Source: Megachile rotundata (lineage: Eukaryota > Arthropoda > Insecta > Hymenoptera > Megachilidae). Taken from it: a DNA stretch of 64,000 bases. The stretch covers positions 868,001 to 932,000 of the forward strand of contig NW_027473342.1 in assembly GCF_050947335.1 (NCBI RefSeq), read 5' to 3'. The translations under genes were made by a program, and so were the position numbers. How positions within the stretch are numbered: the first letter of the stretch is position 1; each line of letters starts with the position of its first letter. The notes below the pieces were generated by a model. That model did no database searches. It saw only the letters and a program-made list of their open reading frames with translations, and had not been told where the DNA came from. This document shows positions 60,027 to 64,000 of this stretch, piece by piece.

Positions 60027-60467
60027 ACAATCACACAATCACACAATCACACAATCACATAGTCACTATCACACAATCACACAATCACAAAATCACACAC
60101 TCACACAATCACACAATCACACAATCACACAATCACACAATCACACACTCACACAATCACACAGTCACAATCACACAGTCACAATCACACAATCACAATC
60201 AAACAACCACAATCACACAACCACAATCACACAACCACAATCACACATTCACACAATCACACAATCACACAATCACACAATCACACAATCACACAATCAC
60301 ACAATCACACAATCACACAATCACACAATCACACAATCACACAATCACACAATCACACAATCACACAATCACACAATCACACAATGACACAATCACACAA
60401 TCACACAATCACACAATCACACAATCACACAATCACACAACCACACAATCACACAATCACAAAATCA

Positions 60468-62030
60468 CAAGATCACACAATCACACAATCACACAATCAC
60501 CTAATCACACAATCACAGAATCACACAACCACACAATCACACAAGCACACAATCACTCAATCACACAATCACGCACTCACACAATCACACAGTCACAATC
60601 ACACAATCACACAATCACACAATCACCTAATCACACAATCACACAATCACACAACCACACAATCACACAAGCACACAATCACTCAATCAGACAATCACAC
60701 ACTCACACAATCACACAATCACACAATCACACAATCACACAATCACACAATCACACAATCACACACTCACACAATCACACAATCACACAATCACAAAATC
60801 ACACAACCACACAATCACACAACCACACAATCACACAATCACACACTCACACAATCACACAGTCACAATCACACAATCACAATCACACAATCACAATCAC
60901 ACAATCACAATCACACAACCACAATCACACAACCACAATCACACAACCACAATCACACATTTACACAATCACACAATCACACAATCACACAATCACACAA
61001 TCACACAATCACACAATCACACAATCACACAATCACACAATCACACAATCACACAGTCACACAATCACACAATCACACAATCACACAATCACACAATCAC
61101 ACAACCACACAATCACACAACCACACAATCACACAACCACACAATCACTCAATCACACAATCACACACTCACACAATCACACAGTCACAATCACACAATC
61201 ACAATCACACAATCACACAATCACACAATCACACAATCACACACTCACACAATCACACAATCACACAATCACACAATCACATACTCACACAATCACACAG
61301 TCACAATCACACAATCACAATCACACAATCACAATCACACAATCACAATCACACAGTCACAATCACACAACCACAATCATACAATCACACAATCACACAA
61401 TCACACAATCACACAATCACACAATCACACAATCACACAATCACACAATCACACAATCACACAATCACACAATCACACAATCACACAATCACACAATCAC
61501 ACAAACACACAATCACACAATCACACAATCACACAATCACACAATCACACAATCACACAATCACACAATCACACAATCACACAATCACACAATCACACAA
61601 TCACACAATCACACAATCACACAATCACACAATCACACAATCACACAATCACACAGTACACACAATCACAATCACACAATCACAATTACACAATCGCACA
61701 ATAACACAATCGCACAATCACACAATCACACAATCACACAATCACACAATCACACAATCACACAATCACACAATCACACAATCACACAACCACACAATCA
61801 CACAACCACACAATCACACAACCACACAACCACACAGTCACACAACCACACAATCACACAACCACACAATCACTCAATCACACAATCACACACTCACACA
61901 ATCACACAGTCACAATCACAATCACACAATCACAATCACACAATCACAATCACACAACCACAATCACACAACCACAATCACACATTCACACAATCACACA
62001 ATCACACAATCACACAATCACACAATCACA
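60468..62030. repeat. Module M11, right copy
   Basis: Reproduces 57358-58860 with three net length steps. Private ACACAAAC at 61499. Near 61917-61925 it has two adjacent hexamers where the left copy has an octamer between them. Confidence 0.92.
61655..61663. repeat. Block D, last copy
   Basis: AGTACACAC, offset 3,174 from 58481. Confidence 0.9.
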
Positions 62031-64000
62031 CAATCACACAATCACACAATCACACAATCACACAATCACACAATCACACAATCACACAATCACACAATCA
62101 CACAATCACACAATCACACAATCACACAACCACACAATCACACAATCACACAATCACAAGATCACACAATCACACAATCACACAATCACCTAATCACACA
62201 ATCACACAATCACACAACCACACAATCACACAAGCACACAATCACTCAATCACACAATCACACACTCACACAATCACACAGTCACAATCACACAGTCACA
62301 ATCACACAATCACAATCACACAATCACACAATCACACAATCACACAATCACACAATCACACAATCACACAATCACACAATCACACAATCACACAATCACA
62401 CAATCACACAATCACACAATCACACAATCACACAATCACACAATCACACAATCACACAATCACACAATCACACAATCACAAAATCACCTAATCACACAAT
62501 CACACAATCACACAACCACACAATCACACAAGCACACAATCACTCAATCAGACAATCACACACTCACACAATCACACAATCACACAATCACAAAATCACA
62601 CAAACACACAATCACACAACCACACAATCACACAACCACACAATCACTCAATCACACAATCACACACTCACACAATCACACAGTCACAATCACACAATCA
62701 CACAATCACACAATCACCTAATCACACAATCACACAATCACACAACCACACAATCGCACAATCACACAATCACACAATCACACAATCACACAATCACACA
62801 ATCACACAGTCACACAATCACACAATCACACAATCACACAATCACACACTCACACAATCACACAGTCACAATCACACAATCACAATCACACAGTCACAAT
62901 CACACAATCACACAATCACACAATCACACAATCACAAAATCACACAACCACACAATCACACAATCACACAATCACACAGTCACAATCACACAATCACACA
63001 ATCACACAATCACACACTCACACAATCACACAATCACACGATCACACAATCACACGATCACACGATCACACAATCACACAATCACGCAATCACAATCACG
63101 GTCACTCAATCACGGCCACACAATCACGGTCACACAATCACGGTCACACAATCACACAATCACACAGTCACTATCACACAATCACACAATCACACAATCA
63201 CACAATCACACAATCACACAACCACACAATCACACAACCACACAATCACTCAATCACACAATCACACACTCACACAATCACACAGTCACAATCACACAAT
63301 CACACAATCACACAATCACACAATCACACAATCACACAATCACACACTCACACAATCACACAATCACATAATCACACAATCACACAATCACACACTCACA
63401 CAATCACACAGTCACAATCACACAGTCACAATCACACAACCACAATCACACAATCACACAATCACACAATCACACAATCACACAATCACACAATCACACA
63501 ATCACACAATCACACAATCACACAATCACACAATCACACAATCACACAATCACACAATCACACAATCACACAATCACACAATCACACAATCACACAAGCA
63601 CACAATCACTGAATCACACAATCACACACTCACACAATCACACAGTCACAATCACACAATCACACAATCACACAATCACCTAATCACACAATCACACAAT
63701 CACACAACCACACAATCACACAATCACACAATCACACAATCACACACTCACACAATCACACTCTCACACAATCACACAATCACACAATCACAAAATCACA
63801 CAACCACACAATCACACAACCACAGAATCACACAATCACACACTCACACAATCACACAGTCACAATCACACAATCACAATCACACAATCACAATCAAACA
63901 ACCACAATCACACAACCACAATCACACAACCACAATCACACATTCACACAATCACACAATCACACAATCACACAATCACACAATCACACAATCACACAAT
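61960..64000. repeat. Module M10, right copy, cut by the window end
   Basis: Follows 53345-55385 base for base at every point checked. Left of about 61960 the copies differ: two ACCACAATC steps here, three after AAACAACC in the left copy. Confidence 0.95.
63038..63147. repeat. Block B, type a, two GGTC rungs
   Basis: 110 bp; exact partner of 54423 at 8,615. Confidence 0.95.

Larger units (their letters stand above)
58860..60468. repeat. Array with block D and block B
   Basis: Unique CACAACCAGAC near 59244, TCTCAC near 59393, block D, block B and ACATAGTC near 60058. 59.79-60.07 kb matches 56.86-57.16 kb at 2,920, then 2,912. No gene seen. Confidence 0.83.
1..64000. repeat. Octanucleotide satellite array (ACACAATC)n, open at both ends
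   Basis: The basic unit is ACACAATC. A hexamer form, ACAATC, alternates with it in places to give a 14-bp period. Variant octamers recur at every position of the unit: GCACAATC, AGACAATC, AAACAATC, ACGCAATC, ACTCAATC, ACATAATC, ACAAAATC, ACCTAATC, ACACGATC, ACACCATC, ACACAGTC, ACACACTC, ACACATTC, ACACAAGC, ACACAACC. The most common string of variants is ACACACTC, ACACAATC, ACACAGTC, ACAATC, seen in nearly every module. Base 1 and base 64000 both lie inside the repeat, so neither flank is visible. No unrelated sequence was seen anywhere. Confidence 0.99.
1..64000. other. No gene in the window; long + frames are a repeat artefact
   Basis: All three + frames of the octamer translate to the same eight-residue cycle, TQSHNHTI, without a stop. 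Long frames therefore overlap in different phases (for example 31636-33822 and 33038-35896; 2912-6130 and 4624-5322). The longest runs 40298-48925 (2,875 residues). Starts occur only at variant bases such as CGATGAC, AATGAC, AATGGC or TTGCAC, and most stops at ACCTAATC, ACATAATC, ACATAGTC or nearby variants. The minus strand has TGA every 24 nt in every frame. No frame has a non-repeat domain, signal peptide, varied codon use or splice-bounded exon. I see no rRNA, tRNA or other structured RNA. Confidence 0.97.

Noticed and set aside
1873..63147. GGTCAC steps as nuclear-receptor half-sites, or other transcription factor operators
   Set aside because: The canonical AGGTCA is not formed (the context is ACGGTCAC), spacing follows the 14-bp repeat period, and there is no gene to regulate.
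1873..63147. GATC triplets as a methyl-directed or replication-origin signal
   Set aside because: GATC clusters occur only as part of block B and block A octamer variants. There is no A/T-rich unwinding element, DnaA-type box or neighbouring replication gene.
2912..63371. Many long + strand open frames with ATG or TTG starts, rich in His, Thr, Gln and Asn
   Set aside because: They are translations of a stop-free repeat in all three phases, overlap one another in different frames, begin and end at recurring variant octamers, and contain nothing but the octapeptide cycle.
1..64000. CRISPR array
   Set aside because: There are no unique spacers between repeats; the intervals are the same octamer, and there are no cas genes.
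1..64000. Telomere repeat (minus strand is G/T-rich, TTGTGTGA)
   Set aside because: No GG or GGG runs typical of telomeres in the unit, no terminal end seen, and kilobase-scale duplicated modules with shared internal variants fit an internal satellite better.
1..64000. Z-DNA, G-quadruplex or cruciform elements
   Set aside because: The alternating purine-pyrimidine stretch is only about six bases (CACACA) before AATC breaks it. No G-runs exist on either strand, and I saw no inverted repeats.
1..64000. CENP-B-like boxes or a named centromeric satellite
   Set aside because: No TTCG...CGGGA-type motif is present, and I do not recognise the octamer as a catalogued centromere satellite, so centromere function cannot be claimed.
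53345..64000. A transposon or target-site duplication explaining the 8,615-bp copy
   Set aside because: No terminal repeats, transposase or foreign sequence occur at the boundaries. Both edges are ordinary repeat, so tandem exchange or assembly duplication is the better explanation.

Overview
The whole window is one satellite array. Every stretch I read is built from the octamer ACACAATC (A4 C3 T1, no G on the + strand) with interspersed hexamers ACAATC, and it enters and leaves the window in mid-array, so the true array is longer than 64 kb. There is no unique DNA, no recognisable gene, RNA gene, transposon, CRISPR array, promoter or terminator. A block this size of near-simple tandem DNA, with nested higher-order duplications, points to a eukaryotic heterochromatic or subtelomeric/pericentromeric array from a long-read assembly. 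Nothing in it identifies the species.

Long forward open frames are an arithmetic artefact. Three octamers make 24 nt, or eight codons, and because 8 and 3 share no factor all three + frames read the same circular peptide TQSHNHTI with no stop. The minus strand reads DCVIV-stop-LC, with a stop every eight codons in every frame. Start and stop codons exist only where a variant octamer creates one.

The information lies in the variant octamers, which form reusable landmark blocks. Block A (9 copies) is a CpG-rich segment around ACGATTGCAC and CGATGAC. Block B (30 copies plus one truncated) is a GATC triplet followed by a 14-bp GGTC ladder. Block C (18 copies) is ACGCAATCCC...TTACACCATC. Block D (11 copies) is AGTACACAC. 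Block F (9 sites) is the ACCACAATGAC junction. Between landmarks lie pure octamer runs of up to 30 units.

Layout: 0-20 kb is built of modules carrying B type a, A with AAAAACGATGAC, and most D copies. The 12-35 kb part is dominated by B type b (CAAGCAC) and F junctions. The 36-51 kb part carries B type c (ATCTCGG), A with AATCACGATGAC, and dense C copies. The 52-64 kb part returns to B type a. Large segments recur at fixed distances (for example 8,615, 5,724, 13,663, 4,226-4,234 and about 11,300 bp). Most offset changes are exact multiples of 8 bp (sometimes 14), so I infer two processes: slippage inside pure runs, and amplification of kilobase modules by unequal exchange or a similar mechanism. 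Offsets were counted by hand on shared variant bases. No alignment was run.
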